Shown here: piece after piece, positions 22,401-33,548 of the stretch | Numbering within the stretch: position 1 is the first letter of the stretch | Layout: every line of letters starts with the position of its first letter | DNA from: Amoebophrya sp. A120 | Taxonomy: Eukaryota > Sar > Dinophyceae > Syndiniales > Amoebophryaceae | Direction of reading: 5' to 3' | Assembly (NCBI GenBank): GCA_905178155.1 | Contig: CAJINV010000007.1 | Span: 2,213,151-2,277,150 of the forward strand | Length of the DNA: 64,000 nucleotides | Position numbers and translations under genes: made by a program | Notes under the pieces: generated by a model | Told to the model about the DNA's origin: nothing | Database searches by the model: none | Seen by the model: only the letters and a program-made list of their open reading frames with translations

Positions 22401-23017
22401 ATGTCCCGCGCCTCGACGTGCAGCACGAAGCTTTCGAAGAGAAAATCGATGTGGGTGTCCTCGTCCAGCTGCCGCAGTTTTCGCCGGATTACGGAGGAGA
22501 GCGTAAACAGGTCCGTCTGGTTCGGCTCGTGATCTACGAACACCCAACTTCCCCCCTTATCCGCGTTGTTCGCCGTGGTACGGTGCTGCGTGACCAGGTC
22601 GGCCACGGGGTCGTCTGAAGACGGGACTGTAGTGGTGGTAAGAGCGTTCTCTCCTGCCGAACGGGCATTTTGTTCTGCGTCAGCTGGCGGTGAAGAGCAA
22701 GTTGCAGGTGTTCTTTCGGCTGAAGATGTTCTCGCAGTTCTCATTTCATCTTCTCCCGCTGCCGCAGCGGAGCTTTTCTTTTTCTCGACTCTTCTGGTAC
22801 TTTTACTACTAAACACGCTTTTTCCACCACTCCTCGTTGGTTCCTTTCTGTTGTGCTGAAACACCGCGATACGACCGGAGCAGCTGCTGGTCGTGCAATA
22901 GTTTGGTAAAGAGTTGATGTAGCTCAACAGGTCCAGAATTGGGGCATCAAAACTTCCCTTTGGCGACTTGTCGATCGCCAAAAGCGTTTTCGCTTTCCGC
23001 TCGTCGAAGGTGGCCAT
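19457..23017 (-). CDS. TYW3-TYW2 fusion, wybutosine tRNA-modifying enzyme
   Basis: Exons 23017-21235 and 20964-19457 (equivalent to 21240/20969 within the 5-bp repeat) give 1096 aa. The first third is TYW3: KGSFDAPILDLLSYINSLP and TTSSCSGRI (conserved SS-C-SGR) near residues 19-50, then HVEARDIASAQ and SGKSRCMVQVRTN. The last third is TYW2/Trm12: DLFAGIGYWTLPILKELG (SAM site, about residue 904), YACEWNP, and VILGLLPDTEK, the TYW2-type loop where Trm5 has NLP. TYW2 transfers the aminocarboxypropyl group and TYW3 N-methylates the tricyclic base, both at G37 of tRNA-Phe. Plants also fuse TYW2 and TYW3 (with a kelch domain), so the fusion suits consecutive steps. The frame reads straight through a tempting GTAAGT...CCCCAG at about 20850-20815, so no intron is needed there. 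The one intron is introner B1. Confidence 0.9.
20970..21234. mobile_element. Introner-like element, family B, copy 1 (265 bp)
   Basis: TIR core TGTCTGGGTCTGGAAG at both ends, with outer parts TATGGATTGCAAAAG and TATCAAATGTAAAAA. Target repeat TCTCG at 20965-20969 and 21235-21239. Removing the element with one repeat joins WEKLSE to SSGDKFCPVEF in frame. GCATGACA words near 21015, 21059 and 21188. Confidence 0.92.
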
Positions 23018-23984
23018 TCTGTGTCGATGTTTGCCGACGAAGGCGGTTTATTTTCGACGGGAGAACTTCTACACGTGTTGCTTCGATAAAGAGTTGTGGT
23101 CCGCCGTACTAGATGAAAAATGAAAATGATGGAGGTGTTAGAAAAATATTACAACCATCTAACAATCGCTGAGTTCCTTCGCCTGTGTTGAGCAGTCGGA
23201 ATAAAAAGCCGAGTTTATTGCATTCGTCAGAGGAACTGGCACTGGACCTACAGACGGTGGACCAGGAAGAGGCGGCAAATCGATCAGGAATCGGATCCGG
23301 GCGAGGGAGGTGCTGTCGCACTGAGTTTGCTTGCGATATTTTCATGTTGTCGGTCATCTGTTGAACTTGAATTTCTGTACTTGCATAGTAAGTGATGATC
23401 TTGATCATAGTGCTGGAGATCGATCAGGATCGATCTGTTGTCCAGGGTAGACCAACCTGAATTCGGATCGTTCACGTTCTCCGTCTCTCGGACAAAATTT
23501 GCCCGGATCCAACTTTTCAATTTGAACCAGCAGGCGAGGCCTTTCCAAGAACGAAATTTCTACACCCGTGCGAATAGATCAGTTCAACAGGAGGAACAAT
23601 GTATTTTACGAATTATTTCGTACTAGTATCTGAATCTGTGTGAGGCAACAAGAGGAACAACATAAGTGCTTCAAATACTTCCTCATGTTGATCATGGACA
23701 CAATATACGCCCCAAGCTTCCTTTATCGGAAGTGTGCTTATTCTTCTCGTATCGAACTACTAGAGACAGTATCAACGTTGATACTGAAATTTAAACCTCA
23801 TTCTCATCGTGTCTTTGTCGTCGGCGGGAACGTTTTTACAGTATTGCGAAAGGGGCAGAGACAGGATAGAATTGTCGCCAAGGAAATTAATATGCGTTTT
23901 GAAAGTAGCTGTAGGGGTAGATGAAATCCAAATCGAAATTTTCTAAGTACTTGTGACACTCCAAAACGAGCGCGTGCTTCAATA
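23018..23984. other. Intergenic, no gene seen
   Basis: About 970 bp. It holds many GATC-rich short words near 23400-23440 and no supported ORF. It includes the 3' UTR of the SFT2 gene. Confidence 0.5.
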
Positions 23985-24587
23985 TCAGTAAAACGGATTC
24001 CCGAGCGCGCCCCTGGGTTTTGGCGCCGGCTTGCTGCCGCACAGGCTGGGACAGCAGCAGCGCCCGCAGCTGCCGAATATGTTGTCGAGTATCCTCTGCC
24101 CGCCGGGGATGTAGGAGAAGAGGAAGTAGAGTAAGGAGATGAACTGGGTGATTATCGCGACTAACGCAAACAAGTAGCTGGGTGCGATCATCGTGTAATA
24201 CAAGGTTGCGGCCAGCGTTACCAGGTAGCACACCGTCGTCTTTTTGGCGGTCCCAAACGCGTGTGTCCTGAACCGGTCCCAGCCGCGCAAACTGATGAAG
24301 CTGAGCAGGCAGAAAAAGCTCCCGAGTGTGAAGAGCGACGCGAACTTGGTCGGCGCCACGACCAGAAACGGGAGCGCCAGACTGGAGAGGAACAGAAAAA
24401 GCAATCCCAAACCGAGAAAGACCGCGAACTGGATCCAGGTGGAGGTGGGGATGGTAAAGTCGTCGTAAAATTGGCTCGCTGAATTCAACCGTCCTGATAT
24501 GCTCGCCATCAGCCCAGTCTCCTCGTCCTCGTAGGTGGAGCCGACGGACCCCGGCTCTCGCATCCACCCGAAATAATCGGAAGCCAT
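23985..24587 (-). CDS. SFT2: SFT2-family vesicle transport protein
   Basis: Single exon, 200 aa, ATG 24587. Four hydrophobic segments: IQFAVFLGLGLLFLFLSSLA (about 51-70), FASLFTLGSFFCLLSFISL, VCYLVTLAATLYYTMIAPSY and LFALVAIITQFISLLYFLF, followed by a Cys-rich tail (CGRCCCPSLCG). The P.KFA.LFTLGS motif between TM1 and TM2 and the TLYYT stretch in TM3 are typical of SFT2/GOT1-type Golgi membrane proteins, which act in fusion of endosome-derived vesicles with the Golgi. The length matches the family. The tail cysteines could be palmitoylated, which is inference. Confidence 0.9.
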   Translation of the reverse strand: MASDYFGWMREPGSVGSTYEDEETGLMASISGRLNSASQFYDDFTIPTSTWIQFAVFLGLGLLFLFLSSLALPFLVVAPTKFASLFTLGSFFCLLSFISLRGWDRFRTHAFGTAKKTTVCYLVTLAATLYYTMIAPSYLFALVAIITQFISLLYFLFSYIPGGQRILDNIFGSCGRCCCPSLCGSKPAPKPRGALGNPFY

Positions 24588-25623
24588 GGTTTATGATCTG
24601 CTTGGGAGGAATGCCAAAGTAGTAGATGAGAGACAGAGATCAACAAAGTGTGATGTTTCACCTGTCTGGACGCCGGAATATTTTCGCTATTTGTTTATTT
24701 CCACCAGAACACATCAGAAACGGACCATGCTACTTACTTGCGCGGCCCTCAAGTAGTTCCCACCATTGACATACTAGTTCTGAAAAAAAACATTTTTTGT
24801 CTGAATCAATTGTAAGAAGTGCCTAGGTATGTTTAACATGACACGTTTAGGCACGACGTTTTTCTGGAAAAGATGGAAAAAAATGCTCGAGGCGTGCTGC
24901 GGTATACTTGCTAAAAAGACACTGTCTCTTCACGAGTTGTGGTCGCTGAAGAAGAAATTTCCATGAGTCAATGTCATGTGGTTCTGTTTGGCATTGAGTA
25001 TCGTATCATTAGCCTCATACACCATTTCCGCCTCTTCGATCTAGCCTAATTTGGCCTGCTTTTGTGTACAATTGCTACTTCGTAGATTATCGGAAAACAC
25101 ATCAACAAGGGCCACAATTTCCTTCGTAGTAGCGTGGTTGCTGTGATTCAAGGAAATTACAACAGTTCGCTCTCGTGCGGCATCTCATGAAACAGCAGCA
25201 CCTCCTTTTACAGCTTCACTCAGGAACATGCCATGCCCATGTGTTTTCATCGTCTCCTAATCCTTCTGCTCGTGCTCCATAATGAACATGAAGTGGGAAG
25301 ATCATGGCGCACAGAGTAGATGTCCGAATTTTATTACCTCGGACCTGCCAACTACTTCTGGAAATTCTCTATGTCGTTTCTGAATCTGATTCTGATTAAT
25401 GTCGTGAATACAATAAGACTGTTCGGTTTACTCTTAGCCAAAAAAGCCCGTTTGGTTTTTGATTTTGTGTCTCAGAAAAAAATGCTTCTTTGACCAACAT
25501 TCAAAAACAAAAGTCTAGTGTATTTGAAAATGCTCGTCGTGACTTCAACTCCACCATGCGAAAAGACGTGATTGCTGGACCAGCATTAAAGTTGAGCCAG
25601 GAGTTCTTGTTTTTGCTCCAGAT
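24588..25623. other. Intergenic, no gene seen
   Basis: About 1.0 kb between the SR-protein stop and the SFT2 start. It is AT-richer with poly-A/T runs. No ORF or RNA gene was recognised. Confidence 0.5.
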
Positions 25624-28600
25624 TCACGAAGACTGAGATTCATCCGAGCCCGAGGAGGAGCTGAAGCCGCGCATCTTGTTTTTCTTCTTTCTTTGCGCAG
25701 TCGTTCCTTTTTCTACTTTTTCCTGCTCCTCTTCGCCCACATCCTTATTCCTGCCACGTCGCCGATCCCGGCGCTTTTCTTCCGGCCGGAACATTTCCAC
25801 TCGACTGTCTCTACGGTGGGCGGGCGACGCGTTTCTCTTGAAATTGTCTCTTCGGTCCTGTCGCCGCTCCTGCGATCGATTCTGCCGCCGCTCCTTCAGG
25901 ATCACCTGGATTTTCTCGTTGGGATGCTCCTTCTTGTTCTTCGCGACTCCTGACAGCTCTGGCTTCTTTTTCTCCGCGCCGTCTTTGGTAGTGGTTTTGA
26001 TGTCTTTGTCAGCAGCTTTCTTGTCGTTCGCCTTCTGTTCTTGGTCTTTTGACGCCGCCGTGGGGGTTTTCGCCTTCGCCGAGTTCTTCTTTTCTTTCAA
26101 CGCGATTTTCTTTTCGTCTTCGTCGCTGCTCTCCGTGTCGTCCACGCCTTTGCGGTCTGCCTTTATCTTCTTACCGGCACGATCTTTATTGTCTTTATCT
26201 TGTTGCCTAGAGGTCGTGGCGTCTTTGACTTTGCCTTTCTCCTCTCCGCCACGACGCGCTGCTGTATCTCTATCTTTCTTGTCCACGACGACTTCCTTCT
26301 TGTCCTCTTTGTTATGCCTTCTCGCACCACGACTCCTACTGCGATCTCGATCGGTTCGTGTTTTCTTTCTCTTTTTCTTGTCCTTCTTAGCAGCGTCCTC
26401 GATGTAATCAAGGGACGCAGAATCTTCGTTGACGTCCTGGTTGATATTCGTTTTCATCTCCGCAGGCGCGTTGCTCACTTCTGCTGGAGGTGGCGGGGGC
26501 GGGACTGCTATTTTTTCTGCGGGTCGTTTATTTGACGCAGACCTCGACCGAGAGGACCCGGAAGATTTGCTGGACAAGCTTCTCCTCCGTTTCTTGTCGC
26601 TCTTCGTTTTCCTCCTGCGGGAATCGACACGATTTCTGTTTTTATTGTTGGCATCGTCTTTGCTCCTGACGTCTTTCTTGTCAACATGCTTGGTCGATGA
26701 CGTCGCGCCGCCAGCTTTGTCTTTAGTTGTATGATCCCGACCTGCTACTCGCTCTGCTTTCTTCTCCGCAAGAACTACAGCGGGCTTCCTATTTCTATTC
26801 TGCTCCTTGTGGTCCTCCTCGCTGGAAGACGATGAAGATCGGCTGCGCGACCTTCGACGGCCGCGACGATTTTCTACTCTACTTCGTGGCTGCTCTTTCT
26901 TCTGTTCGATGATCTGTTTCTTGTTGGAGGGTTTAGAAGCATCCTTGTTTTGTTCCCTTTCAGCAGCAGCAGTTGTCGTTCCCTTTCTTGAGCCGCCACC
27001 GCGAGCTGGCAGAGGACTTGCCCCCCTCTTCGCTTTTTTATCCTCCCTCGTCCCAGCAGCTGGCGACTTCGACCGCGAGCGAGAGGAATCTTTAGACGCA
27101 GGCCGGCTCGGAATAGACTTTGAAGACTCGGAAGAGGAATCAGAAGCCGAAGCGTGTCTTTTTCTATAATTGCTCGACGTTTTTAGCACAACCGGCTTGA
27201 CTGCTGGTTTGGGTTTTCGTTCTTCATTTTTATTTCTAGAAGTTGTACCACCTGCGGCAGCGACATGCTGATCATTCCTCCGCTTCTTTTCCTGCTGGCG
27301 TTGGTCTACAGAGGAGCTCGACTTCCTTCTTCTCTTCGCTGCGCCAGCAGCTCCTGCCTTCTTCGTGTCGCCTGTAGTGGTCCTGTTCCGTTGATCGCGT
27401 GTAGTCTGCTCTTCCTTTTTCGCCGGAGAGCCTGGCTTATTTTTACTGCTCGGCCCGTCTAGAAGTTTATTCGAAGATTTAGTAGTCGCACCAGTCGCGT
27501 AGTCTTTCTTGTTTCTAAGCATGGCATTCTTCTCCGAAGCTGCCGAGGAAAAATCTGACTTGCTGTCTTCTGATGAATCGGTATTATCATGATCCGGCTT
27601 GTTTTTCTTCATCTTCTTGCTGTTTAGCCGTTCTACTTCCTGCTCCTTCCTGATTTTGTCCAGTTCCACTTCACTCGCAGACCGTCCCCGTCGCTGCTCG
27701 CGTTCCTCCGTCTTCAACTTAATCTGGATCGTCCTTGGCGCCGGCTTCTGATTCCGATTGGTCGTGGTTACACTGGCGCTGCCGGGAGGTACTTGACCTT
27801 GTGGTCTCCCGCTCTGTGGGATGTTCACGCGAAGAGACGAAGCAGTATTCCTCGGCTGGTCGTGGCTTTGCTCTTCTTCTTGGTTTTTCTTTGAATCGGT
27901 GTTCTTTTCTTTGTCGGGATGACCTTTACTTTCTGCCGGGTCGCTGGATGATTCCACTTTTACGGTCTTGTGAAAAGCGCGGGAAGCTGGTTTATTTCGA
28001 CTGTAGGGATCCTTTCGTCCGTCGGGTGCATCTTCGACGTTTTTGTTCCCGGTGTCGTTGCCTCTTGAGAGAGAACTTGACTTTTTGCCTCCTCGAGATC
28101 TTCTCGGAGAGGACAAAGAGCGGCTGCGACTGCTGCTCCGGCTCTGTCGGGCGCGCTTCTTTTTGTCGGTGTCCTTCGCAGCGGGTGAAGCTGCGGCTGG
28201 TCGCTTATTTTCTTGACTCTTTTTCCTCTTCTTGTTTTCGCCGTCCGAACTTAAATCTTCAGGCGTCAGCGTGCCCGCGGGCCTGTTGTCTTCCTTCTTG
28301 ACTTTCTCTACCATCTCCTCGTCAACCGCGCTGACACCGCTGTTGATTCTACCGCGAAGATGAGAAGCAATCTTTTTCTTGTTGTCAACATCCCGCTCCG
28401 GCGAGTCGGAGTGTTTGTCTTTCTTTCTGCTTCGGCTCCGAAACTTTTCGTGCGACTTCGACCTACTGTTGGACATCTTGGACGCTTTCCTGTTCCGACT
28501 TCCCGATCGTGATCTGGATCTTTTCCTACTGCCGGACTTCGACCTCTTCCTAGTATCCCCACGTCGACCGCCGTCGTCTTCGTCGAGCGAGAAAGTCCTA

Positions 28601-31292
28601 CGGTTGCCGCCGCCGGCGCGACGGGCCGGGGGCTGCCGCTCGCGCGATCGGCGCGTGTTACGGTCGCGGCGGTCCCTGGGAGTGCTGCTTCTGCGCCGGG
28701 TGCCACCTCCACCTGATGTTGTAGTTTTGTTTTGCCGTCTTCCTCGTGAGAGTTCTATCACTGATTTCTGCGTCAATCGGTCTAGTGAAAGTTGTAAAAA
28801 TCGAGGACGAAACTAAACGTACACATCAACCCAGCCAAAAAATAAAAATTGAAAAAAGCGAATAAGCAGCACTTTTGCCACCTCAAGCAAAAAATCATAG
28901 GATACCTCCGCGTCCTCCGCCAGGTCTTGTAGTTCGCGGGGCAAGCCGTCCATCTCTCCGTGCACCGTAGCCGCCTGCTCGACCTCGGTCTGCACTACGG
29001 CGATCGCCTCTTCTACCACCGGCGCCGCCCCGCCGGTCTCGGCTGTCGTTCCTGGTGCCCCTGGTATAATTCCCTCCGTTGCCGCCTCCTCGCCGATCAT
29101 GATTACCACGGCCGCGCAAGCCGCCGCGTCCCCGCCGACTGTGGCTGCGCCGCCGCGTGCTCCGCCGGCGACCGCCACTGCGGTTGTTATAATTGCGCGC
29201 GCCACGATTACGGCTACGGCTCCGTCGGTTCGCGCCGCGAGGGGCTGTGATGATGAATATGGCGCAGTTATGTGTAATTTGGTCAATATTGTCTTTTTAC
29301 CGTAGGCCAGTACAACTCGTCAGTCCTGCTGCACGTGCGCAACATGCCGATATACAACCAACCTCAGACATCAAACAAATTTTTGATGTGAAGGAAACCA
29401 TCTTGTTCAAAATAGCAAAAATAGAAATACTCGATCTCCTGCCGGCACTGCCGCCGCGTCTTCTGGCAGGACCCCGCCTCCGCGGGCTTTTTCCCGCCGA
29501 TCTCGACCGGCTGCGACTGGAGCTCCCGCTGCTTCTGCTGCGACTGCTACTCCCACTCCGGGACTTGGATCCGCTCTTGCTGTTTGAGTGGGACCGTTTC
29601 TTCAAATCGTTGTGCCGCCCGGTCAACTGCAAATCCTTGTCCGGGTTGCCGTTTTTCGCCGTTTTCAACATTTCCTCTGTGTCGTGTGCGACGTCTTTCA
29701 AAAGCACACTGGTGGGCGACTTGATGTTCTTGTCGTCTATGGCCTGCTGCTGATTACTCGTGGCCAACATCTTCGCAGGTTTACTGGTGTCGTTGTTTCC
29801 GACAGAAGAGATCCCGGTCGTAGTATTGACGTTTTCATTGTCTTTGTCGCCCCCCTTGCTGGCCGCGTCGGTGGATTTTCCGTCCTCTCCTGCATTCGCC
29901 GCGGCAAATGACGCACCGAAACTCAGCTTGCCGAAAGCGGCGCGGACCTGATGGGGGATTGAGATTTCAAATTCAATATTTCCGGCTTACGATTGCTGCG
30001 CCACAAATAGGCAGAATCTTCAACATGGCGGAAGAACAGTTCATGATAGTCATGATGATGAAGAATAAACTTCTACTTGAAATAAAACTAACAACTGTAG
30101 TACCTGGTCCACTTTCCGGTTATCCTTCAGACTGCCTGGGTCCATTTTGGGAATCACGATTTGGTCGTTCACCTTTCCCACCACATCCTTGGCCTTTTCC
30201 ACCCCGACTTCCAGGCCCCCGATGACCTGCTTTTTGGTCTCCAGCAGAGTCTCCGCCGCTTCGGCCGTGGCAAATTCCACGAGACCAAACTTGATTTGCT
30301 CCAGGTCCGTGTCAATCCGCTGGTCCTTCACGACGCCAAAGGCCTGGCAGAAAATCAGCAAGTGACCCAAATCAATCGAGTCGGGGAGCGGGCGGAGACA
30401 GACGGTTTTCTCCAGTTTCCGTTCCCGTTCTGACCCTAATTCCTGCAGCTGTTCCTGCAACTGCGCCAGGGAAATCTGCCCGGCCACGGTGGGGTTGTTC
30501 ACATTGGCCTGTTTATTTTTCATGTCAAGTCAAAGCGTGAAGATGAAGATCGTCATCACATAGTCAATATCACTAAAGTGAATCTAAAAGGAGCGAATGA
30601 AAGCTTAAGTTTTTGCTCTGCAAAAAAACTGCATAAAACATCGTGAAGATGATGAAGGCAAACTACACAACCCATGATAGTACCATCTGCGCAGCTCCTA
30701 CGGTAGAAGCCGTTCCAGGTGCAGGAACGCCGGTGGTTCCAATTGGTAACTTCGCGTTTAGGTCCATTTGTCCAGGCGGCTGCAGCCCGCTCGACTGCAC
30801 GCTCCCCTTCACCGGATCCAGAATGTCGACCCTGATGTAGCATTTTGTTTGCCATATTTCAACATCGAGAAAAATCATCTCAAGGTGCAAACAGCAGGCA
30901 GTAAGAACAACCACGACGTATGTTGACCTCCCTTGTTTGAGCGTGACAGGCATCATCTACATATTATCACTCAAGGGCGCTCTACGTACTGTTGCATATG
31001 AAGCATACTAAACCTTCACCCAGAATGAAAATCATGTCAACAAAATGCGAAAAAAAAAGTAGACATACATGATCGGCACGCCCAGAAAGAGTTTCCCGTT
31101 CAGGTTATTGATCGCGCTGGTGACGCCCTTGCTGCTCGCGAACTGCACTTCCACGTACACGTTATTGGTCCCCGGGAAGACGTTGAACTTGATCGCCTCC
31201 ACGGTGTCGCACTCCGAGAAGTGCTGCCGCAAATTTGACTCCGTCGCCTCATTGCTCAGGTTCCGCACGAAGATGGAGTTGGTTGCTGACAT
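25624..31292 (-). CDS. Two-RRM SR-type splicing factor, SREK1-like
   Basis: Six exons: 31292-31069, 30831-30684, 30508-30104, 29947-29431, 29244-28906 and 28781-25624, giving 1596 aa. All five introns have GT and AG ends and matching phases. RRM1 is at residues 5-80 (SIFVRNLSNEATESNLRQHF, VYVEVQFAS) with a short VDILDPV tail. RRM2 is at about 158-235 (KTVCLRPLPDSI, FGLVEFATAEAAETLL). The rest is RS/SR repeats, an RGG/RS exon (29244-28906), and a 1050-residue Arg/Ser/Lys tail. Two N-terminal RRMs before RS domains match SREK1 (SRrp86), a nuclear regulator of splice-site choice; the tail is far longer than in animals. It is a trans-acting splicing protein in a genome with odd introns, but nothing links it to them. 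Confidence 0.8.
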
Positions 31293-33548
31293 CTTAAATT
31301 GATGAGTAGTGGGGAAACAAAATCTTGATCTTCACTAAATCCTAAACCGTTCACTGTGAACTTCTACTTATCTTCGCTAAAAATGTCTATGTCGAAAATT
31401 GATCTCCTACTTTCTTCATGAAACTGCGAATAAAGCATGAGTGTTTTTTGTTTCTGTAGTCGCAGCAGATATCGCAGGATGGTAGTTTTGCGCTTCATCT
31501 TGCTCTTAATCGTCCGATAGCAGGATGATGTTGAGGACACTTCCAGTACTAGTAACTTGGCGTGTTCTTACAACCACGTTCAAAATTTGTGTGATAATTT
31601 CAAAGGAACAAAAAACGGACGCTGTAAAATCGGCGATGCGCCGCAGGACGGCGGATTCTGACGCTGGTGGTGGTGACGCAGACGCTGTAGGGGCAGAAGA
31701 GTTGTCGGCCGGCGATCAATCTTTGCTCTTCTATCTCGCCCAAAAAGCTTCTTGGGTTCATCCTGCTGCCAAGCAGTCAAGTCGGGATCGCGTGGCACAC
31801 CTCAGCACTTTGCACAGCAGCTACTTTTTCATTCTTGCTGGGCCACAGGCATGACAGGTTTCTTGTCTCTTCCCAACAGGGCGAAGATTTGTGCTGAGGT
31901 AATCAGAGTTGGGAAAAAGAAGCAGAGCTCTAATTCGCATTGGCTCAGCGTTGACTACTTCGTACCAACTTGTTGAGCGAATGCATCGTGCATGATGTAG
32001 AAGTAGAAGCAGAAGGACAAGGAGGAATACAAAATCAATCACATCAACGCTCGTTGCTCGTTTCGTTTTCAACTTTATTTCCACGGTTTGGTCATGGATC
32101 TCTATGTCTATCTCACATTTACCTAGAAGCTGCGTGATCAGTTGCAGGTCCGCCACCTATGTTGCCTGCTGCTGCTCGCGTTGATAATCGTCAGGAACTC
32201 GCCCTCGCCGGATCCGGAATCAAGCTGGAACTCCTGGCGGCTCCGCGGTGGCAGGGAGGCAAAACTTGATGCTCGGCGCTCGCGGATCTAAAAAATTTGG
32301 CTTTTCTCACAACTGCAAAGAGGAAGCAGTAGTGGGTACCTTCGTCAATAAATTTGTTGGAAAAAAAAAATTCGGTGTCATCAACAGCGTCTCAATCTCA
32401 TCAACCATTTGGATTTTCATCAAGAGCAACATGTTGGAACCATATTTGGATTCGCGCTCGCTCTACGACTGTGTTGTTCATTTACGTCTACTTTGGATCC
32501 TCTTCATTTTCGAATTTTCACCATTTGCAAAAGATCGTCTGGCAGCCATCTGCTGTTTATTCGCAATCACAAAAATCGCTTGATTTGCGACTCCCGGCTC
32601 CTGCTCTATCAGAGTTATGCTAATGTTGACGTGACCGTTCTTTGTTTTCTGCTCCAAAAGGATTAAAATTAAATCAGAAATTTACAGCATGGTCTTGCTC
32701 GAGTTTCAGTTTGCCTTTCGAAGCCAAGTATCATGCAATGAATTGACACGACCAACGACCTGGGGCAACAAGGCTCGGTGGCTTTTGCTTTTATTTCTTG
32801 ATGGCACTGATTCTACATCATAAATGTGACTCAACATCGGGCACATTCTACTGTTATTTACGATTACGGCACCAGCAGCAACACCGCTTTGGCAAATGGC
32901 CATTTGAGAAGGTTGCGCAAAAGGAAAAGCAACATCAGAAAGCAAAAACGCGGCACCTCATGCTCATCAACAAGAAACGTCGATCGTACATAAAATAATT
33001 TGTGCGGCCACTGCCAGTGCCAGAGGCGAGGCCGATTTTCATGGGAATACGTAAAGGCTAGGAACAATCTTTTGCGCTTCAGCATTTTCATCGCGTTGCA
33101 AGAAACGCTCTCGTGGGACCATCTCTTCGGATGTTGCAGCGCTTGTACATGATTGTAGTGGTGGCGCGACCGGTTTGACATTTGATCATGTTTCATTCGG
33201 AGAGAAGATAACAGCAGGTAAGAAGTTGATTTTTTTAGGTTTCAGGCAGAAATTGTTGGTTACTTCTAATCCATAGAGTTCTCAGACGATGCGCATGATG
33301 CGTGATAAAGAACCAGTACAAACACACTGCTTGTCCTTGTACTTGTGAAGACGTGATGACAAAAATATCACAGCTCTTATCGTACACAAAAATTCAGGCT
33401 GCGTGAAGATACCTACGTCAGCCTTTGTCGTTCTACGGGGTAGAAGTTTGGGAACAGGAGAAGGCGCCGGCACCTTCTGGAAGATGTTCTTGAGGGAAAT
33501 AAGGATCTACAGAACCAAAAATGGTGCGTCCGCAACATTAGATGAAAC
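31293..33548. other. Poorly resolved stretch; possible small minus-strand exons
   Basis: About 2.3 kb without a gene I can assemble. On the minus strand a segment near 32112-32145 (VADLQLITQLL) is framed by an AG and a GTAAATG and could be an exon. Coding-like composition also occurs near 32160-32230 and 31640-31800, but no frame joins them convincingly. A GCATGACA word at 31849 hints at a decayed introner. 32650-33540 looks non-coding. Confidence 0.3.

Noticed and set aside
23887..24567. 226-codon minus frame overlapping SFT2
   Set aside because: Different frame of the SFT2 gene, without its membrane segments.
31801..31960. Possible introner marked by GCATGACA at 31849
   Set aside because: A short TTCCCAAC/GTTGGGAA pair exists, but I found no TAT/ATA ends, no 5-bp repeat and no coding frame to restore.
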